From assembly GCA_009841225.1 (NCBI GenBank), contig VXMF01000013.1, forward strand, positions 237,360 to 301,359: a stretch of 64,000 nucleotides of DNA, in the 5' to 3' direction. The notes under the pieces are model-generated. The model did no database searches. It worked only from the letters and a program-made list of their open reading frames with translations, and was not told the origin of the DNA. Below are positions 7,886 to 15,521 of the stretch, one piece after another (position 1 is the first letter of the stretch; the number at the start of each line of letters is the position of its first letter). A program made the translations under genes and the position numbers. Source of the DNA: Terriglobia bacterium. GTDB lineage: Bacteria > Acidobacteriota > Terriglobia > Bryobacterales > UBA6623.

Positions 7886-10800
7886 TCACCTGACCGCCAC
7901 GGACACGGTATTGCTGTGCGCGCCGTGCATCGACACGGCCAAGTCCGCGTTGCCACTGGGCAGGCCGGCCGGAACGACGAATTCGATCTGAGACATGCCT
8001 GCGATGCCCGGAACGGACCCCGAGTAGGTCACCGATGCCAGGACTCCTCCGACCATGACTACCGGAGCGTGGACAGTCTCCGATCTGTCGGCCGCGGCCG
8101 TGCCAGACTGCAATTCCTGCCCATAGGGCCCGGCGCCGGTCAGGTAGATGGTCACCTGATCGCCTGCGGCCACGGGGGCGGCGGGGGTGACCGGCCTGCC
8201 GTCAGCGTAAAAGGCAGCCGAGAGGCTCTCGCCCTCGGTGACATAAACATAGACCCCCGGAGCTACATCGGCCAGATTGACCACGAAGGGATCGGCCGCC
8301 AGCTCCAGCCCATCGCGCGTGCGGACACGCACCTTGGCGTAGGCGAAGTTGAGGCCCGCCAACTCCCAAGGGACTTGGACGCCCAGGCGATCGGAGCGGG
8401 TCAGGAAGACGCGCGCGGGCTCGCTCACGCCCAGTTCTGGATAGTCGAAGCTGACACTCACCGATTTGAGGGCAACCGGCAGCGGGGAGTGCAGCGCCTC
8501 GCCCGCGAATTCAGCAAGCGCGCTTCCGAAGATCGTGGCCAGCGATCCGGGCGCAACCGGCTGGCCTGGCGCGTGGCTGGCGTCGTTGACGATCTCGTCG
8601 ATGCGCGGGCGCAACAGGTCCGCAGTGAACTCGAACCGGACCTTCTCGCCGCCAACGTAGGCCTCCACCGCCTGCGGTGTTGCAGACGGACCGAACTCGA
8701 CCTCGGCAACCGCCAAGCCGTACGTGTCGGTCACCCGTTCCGCAGAGAGAATCCGCGCGTCGCCCTCCACAACGGCGAACTCGACCGGTTGGCCGGACAC
8801 CGGAGCGCCGTTGCGATCCACGAACTTGCCGACCAGATGTTCAGTCCTGCTCTCGCCGGCGAATCCCCTCCGCTCCACCGGAGCGATCGCGTAGGCGTCT
8901 TGCGGCACGTTGTCGCCCACCACGTACAGAAACGGCACGCGAAGCGCGTCCGGACGGCCGTTGCGCGTGATCAGCAGGTGCCCCTCGTACGATCCGGGTG
9001 CCGGCAGCAGGCCTTCCAGCGACGCCCTCACCGCGGCGTACTGGTCCGGCAGGAGGCGAAACTCGATATCGCTGAATCCGTCAAGATTGACCGCGGCCCG
9101 GGCATCGTAGTCTCTGGCAACGACCGCGACACGGTACGTCTGGGCTTGGCCCGAGCGGTTGGTAATGAAGATCTCTTGCCACACCGGCAGTGATGCAGCG
9201 CTGAAGCTCCCGAAGCCGATCGTCGGAGGCTCCACCGTTGCGATCGGATCGAGGGCCGCTTCAAGGTCCACCAATCCGGCGCCGACGGAGCCCACGCGCG
9301 CCATCGCGCCGTCCTCGATCACAGACCCTGCCGCAGTGTTGACGAGGGCGGACGCCACCTCGCGGGCTGTCCAAGTCGGATTTCGCTGCCAGACCAATGC
9401 AGCTCCGCCGGCGATCACCGGCGCAGCCAAGCTAGTGCCCTGCACCTGACGGTACCCGCTGGGGTTGAAGCCGCTCGGCCTTGCATCGAGCCAAGTGTCG
9501 GCGGTGTAGACGCCGACTCCCGGTGCCGCCACGTCAGGCTTGAGATTCAGACCGGGAGTGGGTCCGCGCGAACTGAAGCCGGCCATTTGCGTCGCATCTG
9601 CCAAGCGCTGCATCGGCGTGGGATCGAGTGTCAATTGCGCCGCCGCCCCACTCAAACGCTGAACAAGCGCAGAACCGTCGGAGGCCGAGATGAAGTAGGC
9701 AGGAATGTCCGTGTCCTGCAGCGCCCCCATCTCGACCAGCGTTCCCGACGGTTCACTGTCGAGGACGACCACGCCGACCGCGCCAGCGCTTGTGGCGTGC
9801 TCGACCTTGTCGACGAACCAGCAGTCGCCGCCGCGTTTCGCAACCACGATGCTGCCTACGAGAGCGCCGTCAGGAAACGGCTGGCAGGCGTCCGGGTTCT
9901 CGAAGCGTTCCGCGAGCGCCGCCGGGGCCGTCAGCGATTCGGCCAATACAGGGCCCGTGCCCGTCAACGCGGCGTACGAAAGACCTCCGAACTGCACGCT
10001 CTGCTGCAGCTGCCTCGCGTTGGCAGTGGCAGCGACTGCAATCACATCGGGCGCGACGGCGGGCGAGGAAATCGTGTTGCGCGTCGGCCGATCCTGACCT
10101 CCGATCTGACCCGAGTTGCCGGCGGCTGCGACAACGACGCGCCCGAAATCGAATACGGCGCTCTGGGCGGCAACCGCCAAGGGATCGCAGTTATTCCCGA
10201 GCAGGTCGCCGCAGTCGGTACCGTGAGAGTTCCAAGGATGGGTCGCGACCTGACCGATGCTCAGATTGAGAACGTCCATGCCGTCCACGACGGCGTCATC
10301 AATCGCCGCAATCAGCGCTTGGGAGCTGGCCGAGGATTTGATCCCGGGCGTGCCGGTCACCTTGTATACGCCGAGATAGGCCCTCGGAGCGATCCCTTCG
10401 AGGGGTCCGGCCGGCGACTCGACGCGCTTGCCCGCGGCCACCATCGCGACAGCCGTACCGTGACCGCTGAAGTCGACCGGCGAATTGTCATCCGGCGTGG
10501 AGCTCGCAGGATCCCCCGAATTCTGCAACTGCATGTAGCTGCGGATCGCCACGATCTTGCGGCTGGCGAGCGCCAAGTCTTCCGGCCTGCCCTTGGGATA
10601 GCCGGTCAGCTCCGGCAGGGAGTCGTCCTGAAAGGCCGGATGGAGGAAATCCAGGCCGGAATCGATGATTGCGATCTTGACGCCCTCGCCCGTGGCGGCG
10701 AGGCCCGACGGCCGCAGCTTGGCAGCATTCAAGCCGGTTACGTCGGCCACACTGTCAAGCTTGACTTCGAAGTCGCGGCTCGGGATTACGCTCTTCACGC

Positions 10801-11164
10801 CGGGAATGGACTCGAACGCCTCGGCTTGCGCCACGGTGGCGCGGACGAATACCGCATTGAGCACGTTATGGACGCTGCCAAGGACCGTGGCTCCGCCCGC
10901 CTCCAGCGCCGTCACGACCGGTTCTTGCGTGGCCGCCACGGCCCGAGCCATGACCGCGAAACTGGACGCCGAAACCCGTCCCGGCAGGCGCCTGTCGGCC
11001 TTCCCGCGGGCCAGGGACAAGCGCTTTCCGGTCCCGGGCGCGTCCAAGACCACCGTGTAGCGAGCGACGCGCTCGGCCTTCGCCGCCAGCGGGAGCCAGC
11101 CGGCAAGCAGGCAGACAGTCAGAGCAACCGCCGTTCGAAGCGTGGGGCCTGCTCGCCGCATCAT
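7886..11164 (-). CDS. Secreted S8 subtilisin-like protease with PA and Solibacter-type C-terminal domain
   Basis: A 1092-residue protease. From ATG 11164 (gggaga SD a few bases upstream) there is a Sec signal peptide (to ~30), an I9-like propeptide (35-140), then the S8 catalytic domain with D168 (AIIDSG), H235 (SGHGTAVA), oxyanion N350 (AAAGNSG) and S578 (GTSLAAP). A protease-associated domain is inserted at about 400-515. The last ~230 residues (starting near DASHAPGQPVAPGS) match the TIGR03437-type domain characteristic of Solibacter relatives, possibly a surface anchor or sorting module. Likely degrades extracellular protein. An upstream in-frame ATG 26 codons earlier gives no signal peptide. 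Confidence 0.92.
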   Translation of the reverse strand: MMRRAGPTLRTAVALTVCLLAGWLPLAAKAERVARYTVVLDAPGTGKRLSLARGKADRRLPGRVSASSFAVMARAVAATQEPVVTALEAGGATVLGSVHNVLNAVFVRATVAQAEAFESIPGVKSVIPSRDFEVKLDSVADVTGLNAAKLRPSGLAATGEGVKIAIIDSGLDFLHPAFQDDSLPELTGYPKGRPEDLALASRKIVAIRSYMQLQNSGDPASSTPDDNSPVDFSGHGTAVAMVAAGKRVESPAGPLEGIAPRAYLGVYKVTGTPGIKSSASSQALIAAIDDAVVDGMDVLNLSIGQVATHPWNSHGTDCGDLLGNNCDPLAVAAQSAVFDFGRVVVAAAGNSGQIGGQDRPTRNTISSPAVAPDVIAVAATANARQLQQSVQFGGLSYAALTGTGPVLAESLTAPAALAERFENPDACQPFPDGALVGSIVVAKRGGDCWFVDKVEHATSAGAVGVVVLDSEPSGTLVEMGALQDTDIPAYFISASDGSALVQRLSGAAAQLTLDPTPMQRLADATQMAGFSSRGPTPGLNLKPDVAAPGVGVYTADTWLDARPSGFNPSGYRQVQGTSLAAPVIAGGAALVWQRNPTWTAREVASALVNTAAGSVIEDGAMARVGSVGAGLVDLEAALDPIATVEPPTIGFGSFSAASLPVWQEIFITNRSGQAQTYRVAVVARDYDARAAVNLDGFSDIEFRLLPDQYAAVRASLEGLLPAPGSYEGHLLITRNGRPDALRVPFLYVVGDNVPQDAYAIAPVERRGFAGESRTEHLVGKFVDRNGAPVSGQPVEFAVVEGDARILSAERVTDTYGLAVAEVEFGPSATPQAVEAYVGGEKVRFEFTADLLRPRIDEIVNDASHAPGQPVAPGSLATIFGSALAEFAGEALHSPLPVALKSVSVSFDYPELGVSEPARVFLTRSDRLGVQVPWELAGLNFAYAKVRVRTRDGLELAADPFVVNLADVAPGVYVYVTEGESLSAAFYADGRPVTPAAPVAAGDQVTIYLTGAGPYGQELQSGTAAADRSETVHAPVVMVGGVLASVTYSGSVPGIAGMSQIEFVVPAGLPSGNADLAVSMHGAHSNTVSVAVR

Positions 11165-11245
11165 GAATCTCCCGTGTCGAACTCGTAGGACGGAACTCCG
11201 AACCGTGCGGTTTCCGGACAGGGCCTCGGCCAAGGGCTGCATCCG

Positions 11246-11251
11246 TACAAT
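11246..11251 (+). promoter_or_regulatory. Putative -10 (TACAAT), near-leaderless
   Basis: TACAAT ends 10 nt before ATG 11261, so the mRNA leader would be 2-4 nt. No -35 and no SD are visible. Confidence 0.4.
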
Positions 11252-11260
11252 GGGGACGCG

Positions 11261-12721
11261 ATGCGCGCGTTACGTGCCGCAACGCTCGGGTGTGCGCTGC
11301 TGTGCCTAGGCGACGCAGCGTTCGGGCAGGCTGAATTCCGGGTGTACGAGGATCACCCGCGGCTGTTCTTGGAGCCGAGCCGCCTGCAGCGGCTGCGCAA
11401 GGACGTCGACCGCCAGTCGCTGCGCTGGCGATCGCTGAGCGATCTCGTCGCAGCCGAGACCGTTTTCGAAGAGCAGCCCTTGGTCGACGCGATTCGATTC
11501 CAGGTCGAGGGCGCCGAGACCGCCGGGCGGGCCGCGGTCGCGTGGAGCGGGCGATTGGCCGAGAACGGCATCGGCAATGCGACCGACTTGCGCCAGGCCG
11601 CGCTCGTCTACGACTGGTGCTACGAGCTGTTCGACGCATCTGAGCGGGCCGAACTGCGTGACGCCATGGCGGCTGCCGTCTCGAGCTTGCTGCCTCAGGC
11701 GGCCCTTGGCGCGGGGCTGATACGGTCCGCGATCCTAGCTTCGATCGCGGCGGCCGGCGACTGGGAGGAATCGGAAGCCGCTCTTGCGACCCTGCTCGGC
11801 ATGCACTGGAAGACAGAGGTAGTGCCCAGCCTGACGGACGGCTCGATCAGTGAAGATGGCGAGGAGCTGATCGCCGCGCTGGAGACCGGTCTGGTGGTGC
11901 GACACAACCTCGAATGGGATCCGCTGCAACCTGGAATCGATGGGTTGCGGTCGCTGGCGCGCTGCCGGCTGCTGAGCTACTACCCGCAGGATATTGAGAC
12001 CGACAGCGGCAGGCTGCGCTGGCCGTCGCGCTACGGCGCAAACGAGCAACTGGCTCGCCAGCAGGCGCCCCTCTACCGGATCGCAGAGATGCTGCTGGTC
12101 GCCTACGAATCCAACCTGCCGGAGTTCCAGTTCTTGCAGGGCTGGATCCGGGACGAGAGCTACCTGCAGACCTCGCAGCTGGTCGCGCCCTACGAATTCC
12201 TCTGGGTCAACCCCTACCTGCCTGGGCTGACCGCGCAGTCGTCCCCTCTTCTCGCCCACGATCCGATCCGCGGCCGGATGTTCGGCCGCTTGGACTGGGA
12301 CCCGCCCACGACTTGGCTGGGATATTCCGAAGGGCGATTGGAACTGCTGGCGAACGGTGAACTCTCGATCACCACCAGCTTTCGCGGGCTGGCGCCGATC
12401 TATTTCCCGGAAGCCGTCGTGGTGCCGATCACGCCCTCGGCCAAGACCACGCTATCGTGGGAGCCGTCTCGCGAACAGGCCCCGGAGAACGCCTACATCT
12501 ACCTGATCGGATTACAGGCAGATGAGACTTACGGTCTCAAGCTTGGCGGCCGCGAGGCCCGCCTGGTCCAGGCGGGCAAAGGGGGAATCATCGTCTTGCA
12601 GAGCGATCCGAACGCGAACAGACGCGACCGCATCGACCTGAGGCGAAGGGTTAGGCTCGAACTGCGCCCGACGCTGAAGCCGACCGATCCGCGCCGTCCA
12701 CCGCCGACCCTGCGGCGATGA
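11261..12721 (+). CDS. Secreted heparinase/alginate-lyase-like protein
   Basis: 486 residues with a signal peptide (RALRAATLGCALLCLGDAAFG). The mature N-terminus HPRLFLEPSRLQRLRKD is the signature opening of heparinase II/III and DUF4962-like proteins, followed by an alpha-helical region (residues 60-310) with Tyr/Trp clusters (YDWCYELF) as in an alpha/alpha toroid, and a beta-rich C-terminal part. Such proteins cleave uronic-acid polysaccharides. The catalytic Asn/His/Tyr/Glu residues cannot be assigned with certainty and the protein is shorter than typical lyases, so lyase activity is an inference. Ends in a Pro/Arg-rich tail. Confidence 0.6.
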   Translation: MRALRAATLGCALLCLGDAAFGQAEFRVYEDHPRLFLEPSRLQRLRKDVDRQSLRWRSLSDLVAAETVFEEQPLVDAIRFQVEGAETAGRAAVAWSGRLAENGIGNATDLRQAALVYDWCYELFDASERAELRDAMAAAVSSLLPQAALGAGLIRSAILASIAAAGDWEESEAALATLLGMHWKTEVVPSLTDGSISEDGEELIAALETGLVVRHNLEWDPLQPGIDGLRSLARCRLLSYYPQDIETDSGRLRWPSRYGANEQLARQQAPLYRIAEMLLVAYESNLPEFQFLQGWIRDESYLQTSQLVAPYEFLWVNPYLPGLTAQSSPLLAHDPIRGRMFGRLDWDPPTTWLGYSEGRLELLANGELSITTSFRGLAPIYFPEAVVVPITPSAKTTLSWEPSREQAPENAYIYLIGLQADETYGLKLGGREARLVQAGKGGIIVLQSDPNANRRDRIDLRRRVRLELRPTLKPTDPRRPPPTLRR

Positions 12722-12728
12722 GCCAAGC

Positions 12729-13394
12729 CTAGACCTCGGCGGACGGGCAATGCTCCGCCAGCGTGCAGGCATGGCAGCGGGGCTGGCGCGCCTTGCACAC
12801 CGCGCGACCGTGATGGATGATCTGGTGCGAGTACATGACCCACTTCGACCTCGGCAACAGGTCCATCAATGCCTTCTCGATCTTCTTGGGATCCTTGCCG
12901 GCACTCAGGCCTAGGCGCTCCGAGATGCGCTGCACGTGCGTGTCAACGACCACGCCCGTGGCCTTGCCGAACCAAGTGCCGGTCACGACATTGGCTGTCT
13001 TGCGGGCAACACCGGGCAGGGTTAGCAACTGCTCCATGCGCGACGGCACCTCGCCGCCGTACTCGCTGACGATTCGCTCTGCCGCGCCTTTGAGGGACTT
13101 GGACTTGTTGCGAAAGAAACCCGTGGTGCGGACCAGCTCCTCGATGCTCTCCAGAGGCGCGAGCGCCATGTCCCGGACGCTGGGGTAGGCCGCGAACAAG
13201 TCCGGGGTGACCTTGTTGACTCTCGCATCGGTGCACTGCGCCGACAGAATCGTGGCGACCAGAAGTTCCCAAGCGCTCGTGTGGCGGAGGGCGCATTCGG
13301 CGGCCGGGTATTCGCGATCCAAGCGCCGAAGAATCTTGCGAACTCGCCGCTTGCGCTCCTCCGAGGTTTCGTCAACTGTGCCGACGTCTCGCAT
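12729..13394 (-). CDS. nth: Endonuclease III (DNA glycosylase/AP lyase)
   Basis: A 221-residue base-excision-repair enzyme that removes oxidised pyrimidines. The helix-hairpin-helix LPGVARKTA (126-134) with catalytic Lys132, the catalytic Asp151 in VDTHVQR, and the C-terminal [4Fe-4S] loop C200-X6-C207-X2-C210-X5-C216 are all intact. I prefer the ATG at 13394 (fourth codon of the longer frame starting 13403) because a TACGAT box ends 8 nt upstream, which would make a leaderless transcript. Convergent with the heparinase-like gene (7 nt apart). Confidence 0.95.
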   Translation of the reverse strand: MRDVGTVDETSEERKRRVRKILRRLDREYPAAECALRHTSAWELLVATILSAQCTDARVNKVTPDLFAAYPSVRDMALAPLESIEELVRTTGFFRNKSKSLKGAAERIVSEYGGEVPSRMEQLLTLPGVARKTANVVTGTWFGKATGVVVDTHVQRISERLGLSAGKDPKKIEKALMDLLPRSKWVMYSHQIIHHGRAVCKARQPRCHACTLAEHCPSAEV

Positions 13395-13401
13395 CAACGC
13401 C

Positions 13402-13407
13402 ATCGTA
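13402..13407 (-). promoter_or_regulatory. nth: Putative -10 (TACGAT) for nth
   Basis: TACGAT on the minus strand ends 8 nt before ATG 13394; no SD is present, consistent with leaderless initiation. Confidence 0.35.
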
Positions 13408-13432
13408 GCCGACTACCTGTACCGACGATAGG

Positions 13433-13816
13433 TCAGCATGATGGCGTATCGCATGGGATCTCCAGCTCCAATGCATTGAACACGTCACGCATCGTGTAGG
13501 CAAGAACATAGGTGCCGCCAGCCTTTTCTACGCGCTCTTGCTCTCGCTTCTGCTGTTTGGATTGAACTCCGTATGCAGACTTCAGTTCGATTTCCACGAA
13601 TCGCCCGTTCACGCATGCTGTGATATCGCTGACTCCTGTTGACGAGCGGTACCAGTACCCGTACTGGCAAATCTGGGACGTATCAATCAACATACAGTTG
13701 GTTCCGGCCCACGAACGTACGAGTTCGAACGCAACAGCTTGGAAAACATGCTCGTTCGGCCATAGAGCGTCCCAATCGGTGATGGTGAGCGGAAGCGGAT
13801 TATGACGCTTTGCCAT
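13433..13816 (-). CDS. VRR-NUC domain nuclease (stand-alone)
   Basis: A 127-residue protein of the VRR-NUC branch of PD-(D/E)XK nucleases. The active-site pattern is visible: the Asp of GVSDITA, then Glu-X-Lys in FVEIELKSAYG, followed by a helix with QSKQQKREQ and the closing strand GTYVLAYT. Such short VRR-NUC proteins occur in phages, mobile elements and defence islands and cut branched or free-end DNA. The gene is visibly less GC-rich than its neighbours and lies at the edge of an islet with transposase remains, which suggests transfer. No partner gene is seen. TAGAAT ends 4 nt before the ATG; no SD. Confidence 0.75.
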   Translation of the reverse strand: MAKRHNPLPLTITDWDALWPNEHVFQAVAFELVRSWAGTNCMLIDTSQICQYGYWYRSSTGVSDITACVNGRFVEIELKSAYGVQSKQQKREQERVEKAGGTYVLAYTMRDVFNALELEIPCDTPSC

Positions 13817-14242
13817 CGGATTCTACTCGTTTCCGCCTGCCGTATGTCGCATAAGCGTTTCGCCTATAGGCATTGATTTCGAACGCCTACGGGGCAGGCA
13901 GGGTCACGGCGAATCGCCTCGGTGCGGTCGGACAAGCTCTCCTCCGGCCGCTGCCGGTCCGCCGCCTCGGCGCCGGGACCGAAAGCGGCAGGCCGGCTGT
14001 CCGGACCCAGCGGAGCGAGGGGCCGGGCAGTTCCTAGCGAGGCCCCTCGGTGGTGGCGGTGCCGCCCGATTCCGGAGGGTCACGCAGGCGGAGCGGGTAG
14101 CCGCTCGAGAACCAGGCCCTCGCGATGGAATCGCGGTCGCTGCCTAGGGTGATCCCGGCCAGGGCTCAGAGCCTCTGGAGGGCACTGCCGGCCTAGCCGT
14201 GCCGGAGGGAGAGCGCGAAGGCGGACGCATGGCCGAGCGAGG
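13817..14242. other. Non-coding stretch in the accessory islet
   Basis: 426 bases with no supportable gene. The first ~80 bases are less GC-rich and carry the upstream region of the VRR-NUC gene. The rest is GC-rich; minus-strand frames are broken by stops and may be worn-out 3' sequence of the surface-domain ORF (14243-14923). It contains a strong inverted repeat at 14016-14049. Confidence 0.4.
14016..14049. terminator. Inverted repeat, possible terminator
   Basis: Perfect 9-bp arms cgaggggcc (14016-14024) and ggcccctcg (14041-14049) with a 16-nt loop. It lies about 190 nt downstream of the surface-domain ORF. No T tract follows, so intrinsic termination is uncertain. Confidence 0.3.
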
Positions 14243-14923
14243 TTATCGCGACGTACCCGCGGGCGGCCTCGTGCCTTCCGGGCTGCGGGCCGGGGTGTCG
14301 CCCTGAAACTCCGTGAACCGGTCGCAGGCCGCCGGCCGGCTGGAGATTCCCGGCGCTTCGGGCGGGCGGGGGCGAGCGCGCCTTCCAGGTAGCGTCGGGG
14401 AATCCGGTAGGCGTGGCAGCGTCACCCTCGTGTCGCCAATGCTCCAGCCCGCCGCTGCGCCTGCGTCCCCGTCGTCCGAGGCCGTATGCACCATGTAGCC
14501 GCGTCCAAAAGGTCTCTCTGATGTCTCTGCGGGAAGGTCCACCACTACGAAACGATCAGTGGAGGCGGTCAGATCGATGCCCCCCGGGGAGGCGGTGAAC
14601 GTGTTGACTCCGGGTCCCAGCGAGGCCGGATTGGCAAGCGTGGCGCCGACCTGAGCGACCGTCTGGGTGGCACTGCCGGGGCCGGCCCAAATGCTCGCCT
14701 GTACAGGATCGTCGGCCGGAATGCTGTGGAACCTGACGTCAACACTGGCCAGCATGCAGCCGAGGTCGTGGCAGCCTGTAGTGAACCGCTGAGCGCGGTC
14801 GAAACCGAGGTTACCCGTGGTTCCGGCAGCCTGTCCGGAATCGCTCACCAGCGGGACCGCGGCCCGGGCGCTAGCGGCCTGTCCGGTCAGACCACGCCGG
14901 GGCGATAGCTCAACTACCTTCAC
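14243..14923 (-). CDS. Orphan surface-type beta-domain protein (possible gene fragment)
   Basis: 226 residues. Residues ~24-170 (from VPLVSDSGQAAG through FTTGCHDLG, NTFTASPGG, DRFVVVD to AAGWSIGD) resemble a repeat domain common in large fibronectin-III-rich adhesins of environmental bacteria. Here a single copy stands alone, without a signal peptide, and the last 55 residues are low-complexity Pro/Arg/Glu. Expression signals look intact: GTG 14923 has aaggaga upstream, and a promoter lies at 15028-15056. It may be a transferred or truncated piece of a larger surface protein that acquired expression, or a small protein in its own right. Confidence 0.45.
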   Translation of the reverse strand: MKVVELSPRRGLTGQAASARAAVPLVSDSGQAAGTTGNLGFDRAQRFTTGCHDLGCMLASVDVRFHSIPADDPVQASIWAGPGSATQTVAQVGATLANPASLGPGVNTFTASPGGIDLTASTDRFVVVDLPAETSERPFGRGYMVHTASDDGDAGAAAGWSIGDTRVTLPRLPDSPTLPGRRARPRPPEAPGISSRPAACDRFTEFQGDTPARSPEGTRPPAGTSR

Positions 14924-15027
14924 CCGTTCTCCTTCGGCAAATCACTACTGTGCGCTCTTCGACGGAAAATTCGGCGACACGGACCACAGTCGAAACATGC
15001 ACGCATCACGTCATCATTTCACACTAT

Positions 15028-15056
15028 TTGATAGAATCTTACAAAAACCTTTACAA
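15028..15056 (-). promoter_or_regulatory. AT-rich promoter (TTGTAA-17-TATCAA)
   Basis: On the minus strand TTGTAA (15056-15051), 17 bp, TATCAA (15033-15028), in the most AT-rich stretch of the window (~14.94-15.11 kb). It points at the surface-domain ORF with a leader of about 100 nt. Confidence 0.45.
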
Positions 15057-15117
15057 TTTTATGTCGTGCACAACAAGCTGCGATGCCGTTCGCAGCTCTG
15101 AGAATTGGCAATATCGT

Positions 15118-15460
15118 TCGATCTTGGCGGGGATCGATTCGGCCGTTGCTACCTAGGTGAAGGGGCTGGCTTGGGCATTGTGTTGCTCCGCGAAGGCGTT
15201 GATCTTGCAGGTCAGTCCGTTGACTCGGGAGAACGAGCCGGGGCGGATCGCCTGCTGCCTGATCAGCCCAAACCAGCGGCCGATCTGATTGATTCAAGAG
15301 GCGTAGATCGGGGTGCAGTGTAGGTTGTAGCGGGTCGGAGGGCCAGCCGTGCCTTGACCTCGGGACGCTTGCGGGCGCGGTAGTTGTCGACGACGAGATG
15401 GATCTCGAGCGAGGCCGGAACTTTGGCGTCGACGCGGCGCGCGAAGGCGAGGAATTCCAG
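15118..15460 (-). pseudogene. Decayed IS630-family transposase (C-terminal part)
   Basis: Minus-strand translation matches the C-terminal half of an IS630-type DDE transposase but needs frame changes. Segments in order are FARRVDAKVP and HLVVDNYRARKRP (second catalytic Asp retained), then in another frame YNLHCTPIYAS, then NQIGRWFGLIR and SPFT-stop-VATAESIPAKI. In functional relatives these read SWLNQVERWFG and PFxWTxTAESI: here the catalytic Glu has become Gly and two Trp codons have become stops (TGA, TAG). It is therefore inactive. The N-terminal half is missing and no terminal inverted repeats were recognised. Confidence 0.75.
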
Positions 15461-15521
15461 CTAGCGTGACGGTGACGGCCCGGCGCCGGCGGCGCGCCGG
15501 CGGCCGCATCGAGGGCGGCGG

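Noticed and set aside
9587..11188. Plus-strand open frame of 533 codons
   Set aside because: Antisense to the subtilase, whose catalytic triad and domains are unambiguous; composition is typical of a shadow frame.
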